Shown here piece after piece: positions 31,895-42,511 of a stretch of DNA of 64,000 nucleotides. This stretch comes from Oxalicibacterium flavum (GTDB lineage Bacteria > Pseudomonadota > Gammaproteobacteria > Burkholderiales > Burkholderiaceae_D): assembly GCF_014635065.1 (NCBI RefSeq), contig NZ_BMCG01000001.1, positions 558,001 through 622,000 of the forward strand, in the 5' to 3' direction. The notes under the pieces are model-generated. The model was not told where the DNA came from. It did no database searches and was given only the letters and a program-made list of their open reading frames with translations. Positions within the stretch are counted from its first letter, which is position 1; each line of letters opens with the position of its first letter. The position numbers were made by a program, and so were the translations under genes.

Positions 31895-33078
31895 GAGCCG
31901 GCCTTTTCGAGTTGGTGGACGGCAGTCAACAAACGAGACACATCGTCCGCCGTATGTGCAGCCGACAGCGTCACGCGCAGGCGCGCGGTGCCGGCCGGGA
32001 CTGTCGGTGGACGAATCGCCGGCACCCACAGTCCCTGCTCGTACAACGCCGCTGCCACGCGCAGCGCTTCACCGTTGTCGCCGATCACCAGCGGCTGGAT
32101 CGCGGTGTCCGACGCAATCGGCTGCCAGCGCGTCAGGCGCAGGCCGTCGCGCCATTGCGCAATCAGTTGCTGCAGATGCGCGCGCCGTGCCGCGCCTTCC
32201 TCGCCGGCAATGATGTCGAGGCTGGTCAGCAGCGCATGCGCGACGGCCGGCGGCGAGGCGGTCGTGTAGATGTAGGCACGCGCGCGCTGCACCAGCCATT
32301 CGATCACGCTCGCATGCGCGGCAACGAAGGCGCCGGACACGCCGGCCGCCTTGCCCAGCGTGCCCATATAAATCAGGTTGGGTGAGCGCAGGCCGAGCAG
32401 CTCGAGCACGCCGCGCCCTTGCGCGCCGAGTACGCCGAAGCCGTGCGCATCGTCAACCACTAGCCAGGCATCGTACCGCTCGCACAGCGTCAGCAATTCC
32501 TTCAGCGGCGCCAGATCGCCATCCATGCTGAAGACGCCGTCGGTCACCACCAGCTTGCCGGCGGCCGTGCTTGCCTGCAGCAAGCCGGCGAGCTGCGCAT
32601 GGTCGCCATGACCATAGACCCTGACCTGCGCGCGAGACAGGCGCGCACCGTCGATCAGCGAGGCATGGTTGAGTTCTTCCGAGAACAGTTCGACTTCCGC
32701 GCCGCCCAGTGCGCCCAGGATCGCCAGGTTGGCCATGTAGCCGGTCGAGAAATACAGTGCGCGACCATCATCGATCTGCGGCGCCATGAAAGCGGCCAGA
32801 CGCTCCTCGAGCGCCGCATGCGCGCGCGCATGGCCGCTGATCAGGTGCGAGGCACCGCTGCCGGCGCCATGCAGCGCCGCACCTTCCTGCAGCGCGGCGA
32901 CGATGCGCGGATGCGCAGCCAGTCCCAGGTAGTCGTTGCTGCAGAAGGCCAACATGGCACGCCCGTCAACCTGCACGTGCGGCGCGCATGGCGACTCCGC
33001 CACACGCAAACGCCGCCGCAGGTGCTGCGCATCGAGTTCGGCAATGCGCGCCTCGAGGCCGGCGATCAGCCTGCTCAT
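31891..33078 (-). CDS. bioF: 8-amino-7-oxononanoate synthase
   Basis: 395 residues. A PLP enzyme of the alpha-oxoamine synthase family, condensing pimeloyl thioester with alanine. Motifs: [37 protein letters not shown] and the PLP-Lys segment [12 protein letters not shown]. Both ends overlap neighbours by 4 bp (bioA upstream, bioD downstream), showing a tightly packed operon. Confidence 0.96.
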   Translation of the reverse strand: MSRLIAGLEARIAELDAQHLRRRLRVAESPCAPHVQVDGRAMLAFCSNDYLGLAAHPRIVAALQEGAALHGAGSGASHLISGHARAHAALEERLAAFMAPQIDDGRALYFSTGYMANLAILGALGGAEVELFSEELNHASLIDGARLSRAQVRVYGHGDHAQLAGLLQASTAAGKLVVTDGVFSMDGDLAPLKELLTLCERYDAWLVVDDAHGFGVLGAQGRGVLELLGLRSPNLIYMGTLGKAAGVSGAFVAAHASVIEWLVQRARAYIYTTASPPAVAHALLTSLDIIAGEEGAARRAHLQQLIAQWRDGLRLTRWQPIASDTAIQPLVIGDNGEALRVAAALYEQGLWVPAIRPPTVPAGTARLRVTLSAAHTADDVSRLLTAVHQLEKAGS

Positions 33079-34415
33079 TCGATCACCTGCTGGAACACGC
33101 GCTGCGTGCGTTCGGCCAGCAGATCGATTTCATCGTCGGCCAGGATGTAGGGCGGCATCAGATAGACAGTACAGCCGATCGGACGCAGCAATAGTTCCTG
33201 CTCGAGCGCGGCCGTGAAGAAGCGGCGCGAGAAGCTGGCGGCCGCATCGGCGTCGTCGATCACGGCGTCGAAGGCCCAGATCATGCCGCGCTGGCGGAAA
33301 TTGCTGACTTGCGCATGGTCGGCCAGCGGCGCCAGCGCCGCCGTCAGGCGCGTCGCCTTGTCACGGTTGCTTGCCAGCACGTCGTCTTCCTCGAAGATCG
33401 CCAGCGTCGCCAGCGCCGCGCTGCACGCGAGCGGGTTGCCGGTATAGGAATGCGAATGCAGGAAGCCGCGCGTGACGTCCGCATCGTAGAAGGCGCGATA
33501 GATATCGTCGCGCGTCATCACCAGCGACAGCGGCAGGTAGCCGCCGCTGATGCCCTTGGACAGGCACAGGAAATCGGGCCAGATCGCCGCCTGTTCGCAA
33601 GCGAAGAAGGTGCCGGTACGGCCGCAGCCGACCGCGATCTCGTCGGCGATCAGGTGTACCTGGTAGCGGTCGCACAGCGCGCGGATTTCCTGCAGATAGA
33701 CGGGATCGTGCATCGCCATGCCGGTCGCGCACTGCACCAGCGGCTCGACGATGATGGCGGCAATGGTGTCGGCATGCTGTTGCAGCAGCACCTCGAACTC
33801 CTTGGCTGCGCGGCGCGCGACGTCCGCCGCGCTTTCGCCATCCTGCGCGCAACGCGCATCGGGACTGGCGATCACGTGCGCGCGCTGCAGCAGCGGACCG
33901 TAGGCATCGCGGAAGATGGCGACGTCCGTCACCGCCAGCGCACCGATGGTTTCGCCGTGGTAGCTGCCCTGCAGGCAGACGAATTCCTGCTTTTCGCTGC
34001 GCCCCAGATTGCGCCAGGCGTGGAAACTCATCTTGAGCGCGATCTCGACCGCCGACGCGCCGTCCGATGCATAGAAGCAATGGCCGAGCATCTGGCCGGT
34101 GCGTTCGGCCAGATGCTCTGACAGCGCCACCACCGGCTCGTGCGTGAATCCGGCCAGCATTGCATGCTCGAGCCGGTCGAGCTGTTCCTTGACGGCGGTG
34201 TTGATGCGCGGATTGGCATGGCCGAACAGATTGACCCACCACGAACTGATACCGTCGAGATAGCGCTTGCCATCGGTATCGAACAGCCACGCGCCCTTGC
34301 CGCGCGCCACCGGTACCAGCGGCACGGTTTCGTGATGCTGCATCTGCGTGCAGGGATGCCAGACGCTGCGCAGGCTGCGCGCGACCAGACCGTTCTGCTT
34401 GTCGGATTCCGTCAT
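33075..34415 (-). CDS. bioA: Adenosylmethionine-8-amino-7-oxononanoate aminotransferase
   Basis: 446 residues. A class III PLP aminotransferase that uses SAM as amino donor. [11 protein letters not shown] near the N-terminus is diagnostic of Bio[16 protein letters not shown] is the cofactor-binding segment, and the PLP lysine is in [14 protein letters not shown]. It overlaps ychJ upstream and bioF downstream by 4 bp each. Confidence 0.96.
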   Translation of the reverse strand: MTESDKQNGLVARSLRSVWHPCTQMQHHETVPLVPVARGKGAWLFDTDGKRYLDGISSWWVNLFGHANPRINTAVKEQLDRLEHAMLAGFTHEPVVALSEHLAERTGQMLGHCFYASDGASAVEIALKMSFHAWRNLGRSEKQEFVCLQGSYHGETIGALAVTDVAIFRDAYGPLLQRAHVIASPDARCAQDGESAADVARRAAKEFEVLLQQHADTIAAIIVEPLVQCATGMAMHDPVYLQEIRALCDRYQVHLIADEIAVGCGRTGTFFACEQAAIWPDFLCLSKGISGGYLPLSLVMTRDDIYRAFYDADVTRGFLHSHSYTGNPLACSAALATLAIFEEDDVLASNRDKATRLTAALAPLADHAQVSNFRQRGMIWAFDAVIDDADAAASFSRRFFTAALEQELLLRPIGCTVYLMPPYILADDEIDLLAERTQRVFQQVIE

Positions 34416-34822
34416 GCGTGGGTGACCTTTTTCTGTTCTGCGGGAAACACGCCGTCGATGTAGAACCAGCGGCCATCCTCGCGCACGAAGCGGCTGACTT
34501 CATGCAGGCGCTGGGCGCGGCCGGCGATCTTCGAGCGCGCGACGAATTCGACCGTGGCTTCGTCGCCGGCGGCAGAAAAATTCCTCACCTCCAGCCCGAG
34601 CCAGCGCATCTCGGTCTCGTGCACCAGTTCTTCCTGCGGCGGCCGCGTCGAGGCGTGCCAGGTGTCGTGCACGTAGCGCATCTCGCCGAGCACGTAGGCA
34701 CTGTAGCGCGAACGCATCAGGCGTTCGGCATCGGGCGCGGGCATACCGTCATGGAAAGGTTTGCAGCACTGTGCGTAATCGGCGCCGCCGCAGGGGCAGG
34801 CCGCGATGGCCGGTTTCTTCAT
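34412..34822 (-). CDS. YchJ family protein (UPF0225, SEC-C motif)
   Basis: 136 residues. The N-terminus has a metal-binding SEC-C-like motif, CPCGGADYAQCCKPFHDG, followed by the family signature PAPDAERLMRSRYSAYVLGE; the rest is an NTF2-like fold typical of YchJ (KIAGRAQRLHEVSRFVREDG). The function is unknown. It heads the biotin operon here and overlaps bioA by 4 bp, so it is likely co-transcribed; that does not by itself make it a biotin gene. Confidence 0.88.
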   Translation of the reverse strand: MKKPAIAACPCGGADYAQCCKPFHDGMPAPDAERLMRSRYSAYVLGEMRYVHDTWHASTRPPQEELVHETEMRWLGLEVRNFSAAGDEATVEFVARSKIAGRAQRLHEVSRFVREDGRWFYIDGVFPAEQKKVTHA

Positions 34823-34991
34823 TGTCTGCCGCGTGGTTGTGGCGGGAAAAGCGGCGCGCCGCCGTTGAAAAACAGGGGCGCGCGACAGCCGGTAGAATGG
34901 CGCGTTCGCACCAAGTACGAAACGCAGGATCAGGCCGGCTCAAGGCCGCTATTGTAACGCGGCGGCCCATCCCGCCGCCCGGAGAACCACG

Positions 34992-36056
34992 ATGAACCCG
35001 CTGGAAGCCCAACTCGACTATCCGCTCGGCGACGCGCTGCCCGAAGCCGGCACGCTGATGGACGTCGCACCCGGCATCAAGTGGCTGCGCATGGCGCTGC
35101 CGTTCGCCTTGAGCCACATCAACCTGTGGCTGCTGGAAGACGAGTTCGATACCGGCGCCGGCCGCATACGCGGCTGGACCGCGATCGACTGCGGCATCGG
35201 CAACGAGGCCACGCGCGCGGCGTGGGAAAGCATCTTCGCCACGCAGCTCGACGACCTGCCGATCGTGCGCGTGATCGTCACGCATTGCCATCCCGATCAC
35301 GTCGGCCTCGCCGACTGGCTGTGCGCGCGCTGGAATGCGCCGCTGTGGATGACCACCGGCGAATACGCGTTCGCGCGCATGATGTCGGCCGGGTTGCCGG
35401 GCGCCGACGGCACTGCCATGTTTCCGTTCTTCCAGCATCACGGCCTGTCGGACCCGCAGATGCTGGAAGAACTCAAGGGCCGCAAGAGCTATTACCCGAC
35501 CTATGTGCCGGCCGTGCCGCAGCGCTACACGCGCATGTACGAGGACCAGGTGTTCCGCATCGGCGCGCACAGCTGGCGCGTGATCACCGGCTTCGGCCAC
35601 TCGCCCGAGCATGCGGCGCTCTATTGCGCCGAGCTTGGTGTGCTGATTTCCGGCGACATGGTGCTGCCGCGCATCTCGACCAATACGTCCGTGTTCGCCA
35701 TCGAGCCGGAATCCAACCCGGTCCAGCAATTCCTCGATTCGCTGAAAAAATACATCACGCTGCCCGAAGACACGCTGGTGCTGCCCTCGCACGGCAAGCC
35801 CTTTCGCGGCATGCACGTGCGCATCCGCCAGTTGAACGAGCATCACGCGGCACGACTGGAAGAAGTGCTGGCCGCATGCAGGACGCCGCAGTCGGCGGCC
35901 GACATCGTGCCCATCATGTTCACGCGCAGGCTGGATGCGCACCAGTTGAGCTTTGCGCTCGGCGAGGCGCTCGCGCACCTGCACAAACTGTGGTTCGACG
36001 GTCTGCTGCAGCGCGTGGAAGGCACGGACGGCGTGGTGCGTTTTCAGGCGTATTGA
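34992..36056 (+). CDS. MBL-fold metallo-hydrolase
   Basis: 354 residues. The zinc-binding motif [14 protein letters not shown] (HxHxDH) is present, with further ligands expected in [13 protein letters not shown] and the Asp of [11 protein letters not shown]-terminal segment of about 90 residues ([20 protein letters not shown]) resembles the extra winged-helix domain of LACTB2-like enzymes. The substrate cannot be inferred. Divergent from ychJ-bio across 169 bp. Confidence 0.9.
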   Translation: MNPLEAQLDYPLGDALPEAGTLMDVAPGIKWLRMALPFALSHINLWLLEDEFDTGAGRIRGWTAIDCGIGNEATRAAWESIFATQLDDLPIVRVIVTHCHPDHVGLADWLCARWNAPLWMTTGEYAFARMMSAGLPGADGTAMFPFFQHHGLSDPQMLEELKGRKSYYPTYVPAVPQRYTRMYEDQVFRIGAHSWRVITGFGHSPEHAALYCAELGVLISGDMVLPRISTNTSVFAIEPESNPVQQFLDSLKKYITLPEDTLVLPSHGKPFRGMHVRIRQLNEHHAARLEEVLAACRTPQSAADIVPIMFTRRLDAHQLSFALGEALAHLHKLWFDGLLQRVEGTDGVVRFQAY

Positions 36057-36106
36057 AGTCCGGCAGCGGCTGGCGGCCTCATCCCTTTCACACGAAGGAA
36101 CACGAC

Positions 36107-36439
36107 ATGCATCACTGGATTCTGCTCGGGCTCGCCATTCTCGCCGAAGTCATCGGCACCTCCGCCATGAAGGCCAGTGAAGGCTTCACCCGCGTGGCGC
36201 CTTCGCTGATCACGGTGGTCTTTTACGGCATCGCCTTTTACCTGCTGTCGCTGACGCTGCGCACGATCCCGGTCGGCATCGCCTATGCCGTGTGGTCGGG
36301 CGTGGGGATCGTGCTGATCTCGCTGGTGGCGTGGGCGCTGTACGGGCAGAAACTCGATGCGGCCGGCATGATCGGCATCGGTCTGATCATCGCCGGTGTG
36401 GTCGTGCTCAACGTGTTTTCAAAGAGCAGCGCGCATTGA
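36107..36439 (+). CDS. Small multidrug resistance (SMR) family transporter
   Basis: 110 residues, four transmembrane helices, ribosome site GAAGGAA. The essential Glu lies in [14 protein letters not shown], and [15 protein letters not shown] is the SMR signature in helix 3. It belongs to the QacE/EmrE-type drug-proton antiporters, although guanidinium exporters of the same family look alike. It may be co-transcribed with the metallo-hydrolase gene 50 bp upstream. Confidence 0.93.
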   Translation: MHHWILLGLAILAEVIGTSAMKASEGFTRVAPSLITVVFYGIAFYLLSLTLRTIPVGIAYAVWSGVGIVLISLVAWALYGQKLDAAGMIGIGLIIAGVVVLNVFSKSSAH

Positions 36440-36504
36440 CATGCGCGGCTTGGATAGAAACGAAGAGGGGAATATGCGCCGTCAGGCGCGCAGGAAAGAA
36501 AGAC

Positions 36505-36783
36505 TCAGACGCGGCAGTCGATGAACTGATGCGCCAGGGCAATGCCGGCGTTCACGCATTCGTCAACCGAGCAATAGCCGCGGTCGCAGCAGACCTCGAG
36601 TTCGCGAAAACCGATGGATTGCTGCTCGGTCACGACAATCAGCGGGCAGTAGTGGCAATCCTCGCAATCCTTGTTCTCGCTGCACAGGCGCGCCGTCACC
36701 TGCAGCGGCCACCCGCGATAGGTCTCGCGATGCGTCTTCATCGCGGCGCGACGGATGTTTTCGAGGTACTGAAGCGTGTTCAT
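36505..36783 (-). CDS. Small cysteine-rich protein with a Fur-like promoter
   Basis: 92 residues, no signal peptide or membrane segment. Nine Cys fall in two groups: four in CSENKDCEDCHYC (residues about 34-46) and five in the C-terminal third (CCDRGYCSVDEC and a last DC near the end). The spacing would suit an iron-sulfur cluster or zinc, but I do not recognise the family. The gene has its own promoter whose spacer is occupied by a Fur-like box, so the protein is probably made under iron limitation. It converges on the SMR gene. Confidence 0.8.
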   Translation of the reverse strand: MNTLQYLENIRRAAMKTHRETYRGWPLQVTARLCSENKDCEDCHYCPLIVVTEQQSIGFRELEVCCDRGYCSVDECVNAGIALAHQFIDCRV

Positions 36784-36839
36784 GCGTATTCGATTGCGGC
36801 CAGCCTGTTTTGTTTCCGCCTGATGCGGAAATCCGGATC

Positions 36840-36869
36840 AGTATAGTTGAGAACGATTCTCGACTTCAA
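36840..36869 (-). promoter_or_regulatory. Promoter with embedded Fur box for the Cys-rich protein gene
   Basis: On the minus strand TTGAAG (36869-36864), an 18-bp spacer and TATACT (36845-36840) form a promoter. The perfect inverted repeat GAGAA-CGA-TTCTC (36849-36861) fills the spacer, the classic position for repression by Fur. Confidence 0.8.
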
Positions 36870-36931
36870 CCCTTTTCAACGATTCCACAACGCAAAACAC
36901 CTTGCTTCTTTTGCAAGGATGCCAATCCTTC

Positions 36932-38254
36932 TCAGCGATCCGCCGCCACCACGCGCTGCCGCCATTGCCGCGTGCGCTGCCGCACCGCCTCTTCATCGAT
37001 GGTCTGCAAGGAGCGCTGGTCCAGCAGACATTGACCATCGACCCATACGTGCGTCACGCAATGACCGACCGCCGTATAGACGAGCTGCGAGGCGGGCCGA
37101 TAGACCGGCTGTTGCGCCAGGTCGGCGAGCGAGACGGCGATAAAATCGGCGCGCTTGCCCGCTTCCAGGCTGCCGACCAGCGCATCGATGCCGAGCGCGC
37201 GGGCGCCGTTCAGCGTCGCCATCCGCAGCGCGGCATGCGCATCCAGCACCGCAGCGTCGCCGGCCACCGCCTTCGCCAGCAATGCGGCGGCCTTCATTTC
37301 GCCGAACAGGTCGAGATCGTTGTTGCTGGCCGCGCCGTCGGTGCCGAGCGCGACGTTGACGCCGGCCTGCAGCAGCTGGCCGACCGGACAGAAGCCGCTG
37401 GCGAGCTTGAGATTGGATTCCGGGCAATGCACGACGTTCGCGCCGCTCTGCTGCAGCAGGGCGATGTCGCCGTCGTCGAGCTGCGTCATGTGCACGCATT
37501 GCGTCGCCGGGCCGAGCACGCCGAGCTCCATCATGCGCTGCATCGGCCGCTTGCCATGTTCCTGCAGCGAGGCGCGCACTTCGCTGGCGGTTTCGTGCAG
37601 ATGGATCTGGATCGGCATGGTGCGTTCGTGCGCGAGGGCGACGATCCTTTCCAGCCACCTTGGCGACACCGTATAGGGTGCGTGCGGACCGAAAGCGACG
37701 CGAATGCGCGCATCGCCGCGATACTGCTCCGCCAGCGCCAGCCCCTTGTCGAGATAGGTCTGCGGGCCGTCGCCCCAGGCGGTCGGGAAATCCATGACCG
37801 GAAACGCCGCCTGGCAACGCATGCCGGCGCCAGCGGCGGCCTGCACGATCTGTTCGGGAAAGAAATACATGTCCGAGAAACAGGTGGTACCGCTGCGGAT
37901 CATCTCGGCCATCGCCAGTTCTGTGCCGTCGCGCACGAAGTCGGCCGCCACCCATTGCTTCTCGGCCGGCCAGATGTGTTCGTTCAGCCAGGTTTCGAGC
38001 GGATGATCGTCGGCAAAGCCGCGCAGCAGCGTCATCGCCGCATGGCCATGCGCATTGATCAGGCCCGGCAGCAGTACGTGGTCGTCGAGCTGCAGGGTAC
38101 GCCGTGCCTGGTAGCGCTGCCGCGCTTCGTGCTGCGGCAGCACGGCGACGATGCCGCCGCCGTCAACCACCAGCGATGCATGCTCGAGCACCTGGCATGC
38201 CGGCACGATCGGGATGATCCAGCGGGCATGGACGATGAGGTCAACGGTGGTCAT
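36932..38254 (-). CDS. Amidohydrolase, TRZ/ATZ family (MTA/SAH deaminase type)
   Basis: 440 residues from the ATG at 38254. A metal-dependent hydrolase of the amidohydrolase superfamily: metal-binding HxH in LPGLINAHGHAAMTLLRGFA, the later His in QIHLHETASE, the catalytic His region TQCVHMTQLDD, and the Asp in LGTDGAASNNDLDL. The MTA/SAH deaminase branch shares these features and converts 5'-methylthioadenosine or S-adenosylhomocysteine to the inosine derivative; related enzymes dechlorinate triazines, so the precise substrate is inferred. It follows the SDR gene by 22 bp and is probably co-transcribed with it. Confidence 0.88.
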   Translation of the reverse strand: MTTVDLIVHARWIIPIVPACQVLEHASLVVDGGGIVAVLPQHEARQRYQARRTLQLDDHVLLPGLINAHGHAAMTLLRGFADDHPLETWLNEHIWPAEKQWVAADFVRDGTELAMAEMIRSGTTCFSDMYFFPEQIVQAAAGAGMRCQAAFPVMDFPTAWGDGPQTYLDKGLALAEQYRGDARIRVAFGPHAPYTVSPRWLERIVALAHERTMPIQIHLHETASEVRASLQEHGKRPMQRMMELGVLGPATQCVHMTQLDDGDIALLQQSGANVVHCPESNLKLASGFCPVGQLLQAGVNVALGTDGAASNNDLDLFGEMKAAALLAKAVAGDAAVLDAHAALRMATLNGARALGIDALVGSLEAGKRADFIAVSLADLAQQPVYRPASQLVYTAVGHCVTHVWVDGQCLLDQRSLQTIDEEAVRQRTRQWRQRVVAADR

Positions 38255-38276
38255 GGGCGTGGAATCGGTTGAAACA

Positions 38277-39071
38277 TCAGTCGGGCGCGCGCGTCTTGCG
38301 CGGTGCATTGGCGAATGCCGCGTCGTACAACCAGTTCGGCAGCAGGCGCAGCAGCCTGGCCACCACGCCCATCTGCCATGGAATCACGCGGTAGCTCTTG
38401 CCGGCCTCGATCACCGCCGCCGCCTGGCGCGCGAAGTCCGCAGCCGGCATCAGGAAGGGCATCGCATAGTCGTTGACCTGCGTCATCGGCGTATCGATAT
38501 AGCCGGGCGCGATCGTCACGACCTCGATGCCGTCCTTCTTCAGTTCCACGCGCAGCGATTCGCAGTAGCTGATGACTGCCGCCTTGGACGCACTGTAGGC
38601 GCCGGCACCCGGCAGGCCGCGTATGCCGGCCACGCTGGCGATGCCGACCAGCCGGCAGCCGCCATGACCGGCGCGCGCCTGCTGCCGCATCGGTTCGATG
38701 AAGGGCGAGAAGGTGGCTGCCGTCGCCATCACGTTGGTGTCGAGGATACGCGCGAAGACATCGAGGTCTTCCGTGCATTCGGTCAGCGTGCCGCGCGAGA
38801 TGCCGGCGCTGGCGATGACGATGTCGATGCCGCCGGCCTGCGCCATGAAATCCTCGGCCGCCGCGCGCAAGGCATCGTGCCGGTTGACGTCGAGTGCGTA
38901 CAGGCAGTGTCGCGCGCCGTTCGGCAGTTCCGCCGCCAGCGTCTCCAGCACCTCGCCGCGCCGTGCGACCAGTCCGAGCAGCGCGCCGGTCTGCGCATAG
39001 TGGCGTGCCAGCGCGGCGCCAAGGCCGCTGGAAGCGCCGGTGATGAATACGCGTTGCGGTCGAGTTTGCAT
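38277..39071 (-). CDS. Short-chain dehydrogenase/reductase
   Basis: 264 residues from the ATG at 39071, where GGAAGG stands just upstream. Classical SDR: cofactor motif TGASSGLG, NxAG-type segment ASAGISRG, and the catalytic Tyr and Lys in YSASKAAVISYCESLRVEL. The C-terminal region has hydrophobic stretches (MGVVARLLRLLPNWLYD) typical of membrane-associated SDRs. The substrate is unknown. Confidence 0.9.
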   Translation of the reverse strand: MQTRPQRVFITGASSGLGAALARHYAQTGALLGLVARRGEVLETLAAELPNGARHCLYALDVNRHDALRAAAEDFMAQAGGIDIVIASAGISRGTLTECTEDLDVFARILDTNVMATAATFSPFIEPMRQQARAGHGGCRLVGIASVAGIRGLPGAGAYSASKAAVISYCESLRVELKKDGIEVVTIAPGYIDTPMTQVNDYAMPFLMPAADFARQAAAVIEAGKSYRVIPWQMGVVARLLRLLPNWLYDAAFANAPRKTRAPD

Positions 39072-39098
39072 GCCCTGCCTTCCAAACCAGTTGTCCAA

Positions 39099-39133
39099 AC
39101 AAAAAGTCCGCCCTCTTGCGAGACGCGGACTTC
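39099..39133 (-). terminator. Terminator of the argS-SPOR-dsbA block
   Basis: On the minus strand AAGTCCGC(G) pairs with GCGGACTT across an 11-13 nt loop and is followed by TTTTG, between the dsbA stop codon and the SDR gene. Confidence 0.75.
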
Positions 39134-39179
39134 GTGACGATTCAAGCGGCCGCCGGCGCCATGCGCGGCGGTCCCTGCA

Positions 39180-39842
39180 TCATTTCGCGGATTGCGTCAG
39201 GAGCCAGTCCATCACGCGCAGCGTGGATTCGTGCAGCACGTTCTCCGGCGTGCCGCGTCCCAGGCCCTTGCCGACGATGGACGGCGAGGTGATGAAACGG
39301 CCGTCGATCGCGATCATCGGCACGCCGTCCACCTGGTAGGCATTCTGCAGTTGCGTGGCGCGCTGCACCTTGGTCTGCACGCCGAACGAGTTATAGACAT
39401 TGGCGAACTGCTTGCCGTCAACACCCTGCTTGACGGCCCAGGCGTTGATCTGCGCATCGGTGTCCAGCGGCTGACGCTCGATGTGGATGGCGCGGAACAC
39501 CTTGGCATGCAGCGCATCGAGCTTGCCCATGGCTTCCAGCGTGTAGTAGAGCTTCTGTTGCGGCACGAAGGAATCGCGGAAAGCGATCGGCACGCGCTTG
39601 AAGTTGATCCTGTCGCCCTGTTTCTTCACCCAGGCTTCGAGCGAGGGTTCGAGCAGGTTGCAGTGCGGGCACGAGTACCAGAAGAATTCGATGACCTCGG
39701 TCTTCTTGCCGCCTTCGGTCTGTTGCGCCTTTTCCAGCACGCGGTAGTCAACGCCGTTCACCGGCGACGACGGCGACGCGCCGGCCGCGAATGCGAACAG
39801 GCCCAGGCTTGCCGCGGCCAGCAGATGTTTGATGAAACGCAT
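39180..39842 (-). CDS. dsbA: Thiol:disulfide interchange protein DsbA
   Basis: 220 residues with a signal peptide (about 1-22, FAFAAGA) for the periplasm. The thioredoxin-fold active site is CPHC in EFFWYSCPHCNLLEPSL, the DsbA version, and the cis-Pro loop is DGVPMIAIDGRF. It introduces disulfides into exported proteins. It lies 37 bp after the SPOR protein gene in the argS direction. Confidence 0.95.
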   Translation of the reverse strand: MRFIKHLLAAASLGLFAFAAGASPSSPVNGVDYRVLEKAQQTEGGKKTEVIEFFWYSCPHCNLLEPSLEAWVKKQGDRINFKRVPIAFRDSFVPQQKLYYTLEAMGKLDALHAKVFRAIHIERQPLDTDAQINAWAVKQGVDGKQFANVYNSFGVQTKVQRATQLQNAYQVDGVPMIAIDGRFITSPSIVGKGLGRGTPENVLHESTLRVMDWLLTQSAK

Positions 39843-39879
39843 GGAGTCCCTTTCTATTTACCGAAGAATATCGTCGCGA

Positions 39880-40476
39880 TCACTTGCCGATGCGCACGAC
39901 CGCGACGTCGATGCCGTTGTCAGACAACTTGCCACGCACGCGGTTCATGGTTTCGGTCTGGCCGAAGGGGCCGATGCGCACGCGGTGCAGGGTGCCGGTC
40001 TCGGCCTGCCGTTCGGACACGGTGGCCTCGAAGCCGAGCAGCGCCAGCTTGGCCTTCATGCTCTCGGCATCGGCCCGCTCGCGGAAGGCGCCCGCCTGCA
40101 GATAATAAATCCATTTCTCGTCGGTGCCGGCCAGCGCGGCTTCGGCGCGTGCGGTCTCGGCGCGTTCGGCTGGGGTCGGCTGGCGGTTCAGGCGTTCCTC
40201 GGGCACGGCCGGCGACGGCGGCGCCACACCTTCGGTCGGATCGGCGGCCGGTGCCACCGGCACCTGCGGCTTCTTGCCGTACATCGGCCGGTTCGGATCG
40301 GCCGGCTCGCCGGTCTGCGAATTGATGCGGTCCGACGGCGCCATCTTGTTGGTGAACGGCAGCGGCGTCTTGGAAATCATCAGCGCCACGCCGACCGCGA
40401 TGCCAAGGCCGATGATGAGGCCGAGAATCAGGCCGAGCAGAGTGCCGCCGGCCTGTCTGTGTAGATTCTTTTTCAT
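39880..40476 (-). CDS. SPOR-domain membrane protein
   Basis: 198 residues from the ATG at 40476. A single N-terminal transmembrane helix (GGTLLGLILGLIIGLGIAVG) is followed by a Pro/Ala-rich linker (about 60-120) and a C-terminal SPOR domain (about 125-198, WIYYLQAGAFRERADAESMK and HRVRIGPFGQTETMNRVRG), which binds denuded septal glycan strands. It is FtsN-like in layout and is encoded one base after argS ends, an order widespread in Betaproteobacteria. Confidence 0.92.
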   Translation of the reverse strand: MKKNLHRQAGGTLLGLILGLIIGLGIAVGVALMISKTPLPFTNKMAPSDRINSQTGEPADPNRPMYGKKPQVPVAPAADPTEGVAPPSPAVPEERLNRQPTPAERAETARAEAALAGTDEKWIYYLQAGAFRERADAESMKAKLALLGFEATVSERQAETGTLHRVRIGPFGQTETMNRVRGKLSDNGIDVAVVRIGK

Positions 40477-40477
40477 G

Positions 40478-42241
40478 TCATTCCTGTACTTGCGCACGCT
40501 CCATCCGCATCGGTGCGGACACGCCGATCAGCGCAAGACCGTTGCGCAGCACCTGGCGCGTCGCATGCATCAGCGCCAGACGCGCCATCTTGAGCGCGAC
40601 GTCATCGACCAGCACGCGTTCCGCATTGTAGTAGCTATGCAATTCACCCGCCAGATCGCGCAGGTAGAACGCGACCTGGTGCGGGCCGAGTTCTTCCAGC
40701 GCCTTCTGCAGCATCTCGGGATACTCGGCCAGCTTGGCCAGCAGCGAGGCCTCGCGCGGCGCCGTCAACGGCGACAGATCCACCTGCAGCAGATCGGCCT
40801 CGTCGCCGTCGGTCCACTGCGCGAGCACCGAGCAGATGCGCGCATGCGCGTACTGCACGTAATAGACCGGGTTCTCGTCGGATTGCGCGAGCGCCAGATC
40901 GACGTCGAACACGAATTCGGTATCGGCCTTGCGCGAGATCAGGAAGAAACGCACCGCGTCGCGCCCGCGCGTGAGATCGCGCACGTCGCCTTCCGCCTCG
41001 TTACCGCCATCGCCCGCCGACCATTCGATCAGGTCGCGCAGCGTGACGTAGGAACCGGCGCGCTTGGAAATCTTCACTTCCTCGCCGTTGCGCATGACGG
41101 TCACCATCTTGTGCAGCACGTAGTCGGGATAACCTTCGGGAATGCCGATGTTCAGCGCCTGCAGACCGGCGCGCACGCGCGCGATGGTGCCGTGGTGGTC
41201 GCTGCCCTGCACGTTGATGGCCTGCGTGAAGCCGCGCTGCCACTTGACGGTGTGATAGGCGACGTCCGGCACGAAATAGGTATAGGTGCCGTCCGACTTC
41301 TTCATCACGCGATCCTTGTCGTCGCGGTAGTCGGTGGTGCGCAGCCACAGCGCGCCGTCCTGCTCGTAGGTCTTGCCGGCCTTGACCAGCGCATCGACCG
41401 TGCGCGCGACCTTGCCGTCGCCGTAGAGCGAGGATTCGAGGAAATAGTTGTCGAAGCGCACGCCGAAGGCCTGCAGGTCCAGATCCTGTTCGCGGCGCAG
41501 GTAGGCGACCGCGAATCTGCGGATGGACTCGATGTCCTCGACGCGGCCGCTGGCGGTGACCGGCTCTCCATCGCTGGCGGCGACCGTCTTCTTCGCCAGG
41601 AAGTCATTGGCGATGTCCTGGATGTAGTCGCCGTTGTAGGCCGACTCCGGCCAGCCGGCGTCGCCCGGCTTCAGGCCGTTGGCGCGCGCCTGCACCGAGG
41701 TCGCCAGCGTGGCGATCTGCACGCCGGCGTCGTTGTAGTAGAACTCGCGCGTGACGTCATAGCCCTGCGCCTGGAACAGCGACGACAAGGCGTCGCCAAG
41801 CGCGCCCTGGCGGCCGTGGCCGACGTGCAGCGGGCCGGTCGGATTGGCCGAGACGAACTCGACGATGATCTTCTTGCCGGTGCCGCCGAAGCCGCGGCCG
41901 TAATCGCCGCGCTGCTGCAGGATGGTGCGCACCACTTCCTGGCGCGACGCCGCCGTCAGGCGCAGGTTGATGAAGCCGGGACCGGCGATCTCGGCCGACT
42001 CGACCAGCTCCTTGCTGTCCGGATTGGCGAGCAGGGCGGCGACCAGCGCCTGCGCCACTTCGCGCGGGTTCTTTTTCAGCGGCTTGGCGATCTGCATCGC
42101 CAGGTTGCAGGCGACGTCGCCGTGCGAGGGATCGCGCGGACGCTCGAGCACGATGTTCGGTTGGAGTTCGGTGCCGGCCACGAGCGGCGCGACGGCAGCC
42201 TGGAAGAAGGCGGTAAGACGTTGTTTTTGTGCTGCAAGCAT
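40478..42241 (-). CDS. argS: Arginyl-tRNA synthetase
   Basis: 587 residues from the ATG at 42241 ([20 protein letters not shown]), 80 codons inside the longest frame, where the ArgS N-terminal domain begins. Class I signature HIGH is in [19 protein letters not shown]; the KMSK equivalent is [12 protein letters not shown]. The C-terminal anticodon-binding domain (DALBR type) ends at [10 protein letters not shown]. It charges tRNA-Arg and is the first gene of the argS-SPOR-dsbA series. Confidence 0.97.
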   Translation of the reverse strand: MLAAQKQRLTAFFQAAVAPLVAGTELQPNIVLERPRDPSHGDVACNLAMQIAKPLKKNPREVAQALVAALLANPDSKELVESAEIAGPGFINLRLTAASRQEVVRTILQQRGDYGRGFGGTGKKIIVEFVSANPTGPLHVGHGRQGALGDALSSLFQAQGYDVTREFYYNDAGVQIATLATSVQARANGLKPGDAGWPESAYNGDYIQDIANDFLAKKTVAASDGEPVTASGRVEDIESIRRFAVAYLRREQDLDLQAFGVRFDNYFLESSLYGDGKVARTVDALVKAGKTYEQDGALWLRTTDYRDDKDRVMKKSDGTYTYFVPDVAYHTVKWQRGFTQAINVQGSDHHGTIARVRAGLQALNIGIPEGYPDYVLHKMVTVMRNGEEVKISKRAGSYVTLRDLIEWSAGDGGNEAEGDVRDLTRGRDAVRFFLISRKADTEFVFDVDLALAQSDENPVYYVQYAHARICSVLAQWTDGDEADLLQVDLSPLTAPREASLLAKLAEYPEMLQKALEELGPHQVAFYLRDLAGELHSYYNAERVLVDDVALKMARLALMHATRQVLRNGLALIGVSAPMRMERAQVQE

Positions 42242-42511
42242 GGATGAGGATGCGTCGCCCACGGCGCCGCAGGTTGATGGAAACAGTCCGGGCATTATAC
42301 CGGCTGGACGATTGATTTCCTGACATCTGGCGCACCCGCGCCAACCCGCCGCCCGGCCCCGCACGACCACCGTGCCCTCCCGCCTGCCGCAAGACGGTTC
42401 CGTTTCTTCACAAAAACTTGAGATGCCCGCGCCTATACTCGATCGCATCGCATCCGTTGTCAGGCAGTCGCTGGTTTTCAAACATCCATTCCAAGAAGAA
42501 GGAGACAGACC

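Noticed and set aside
42242-42511. Possible manganese (yybP-ykoY) riboswitch before the terC-like gene
   Set aside because: The leader lacks the conserved internal-loop sequences of that class; only a TATACT near 42461 and a ribosome site are visible.
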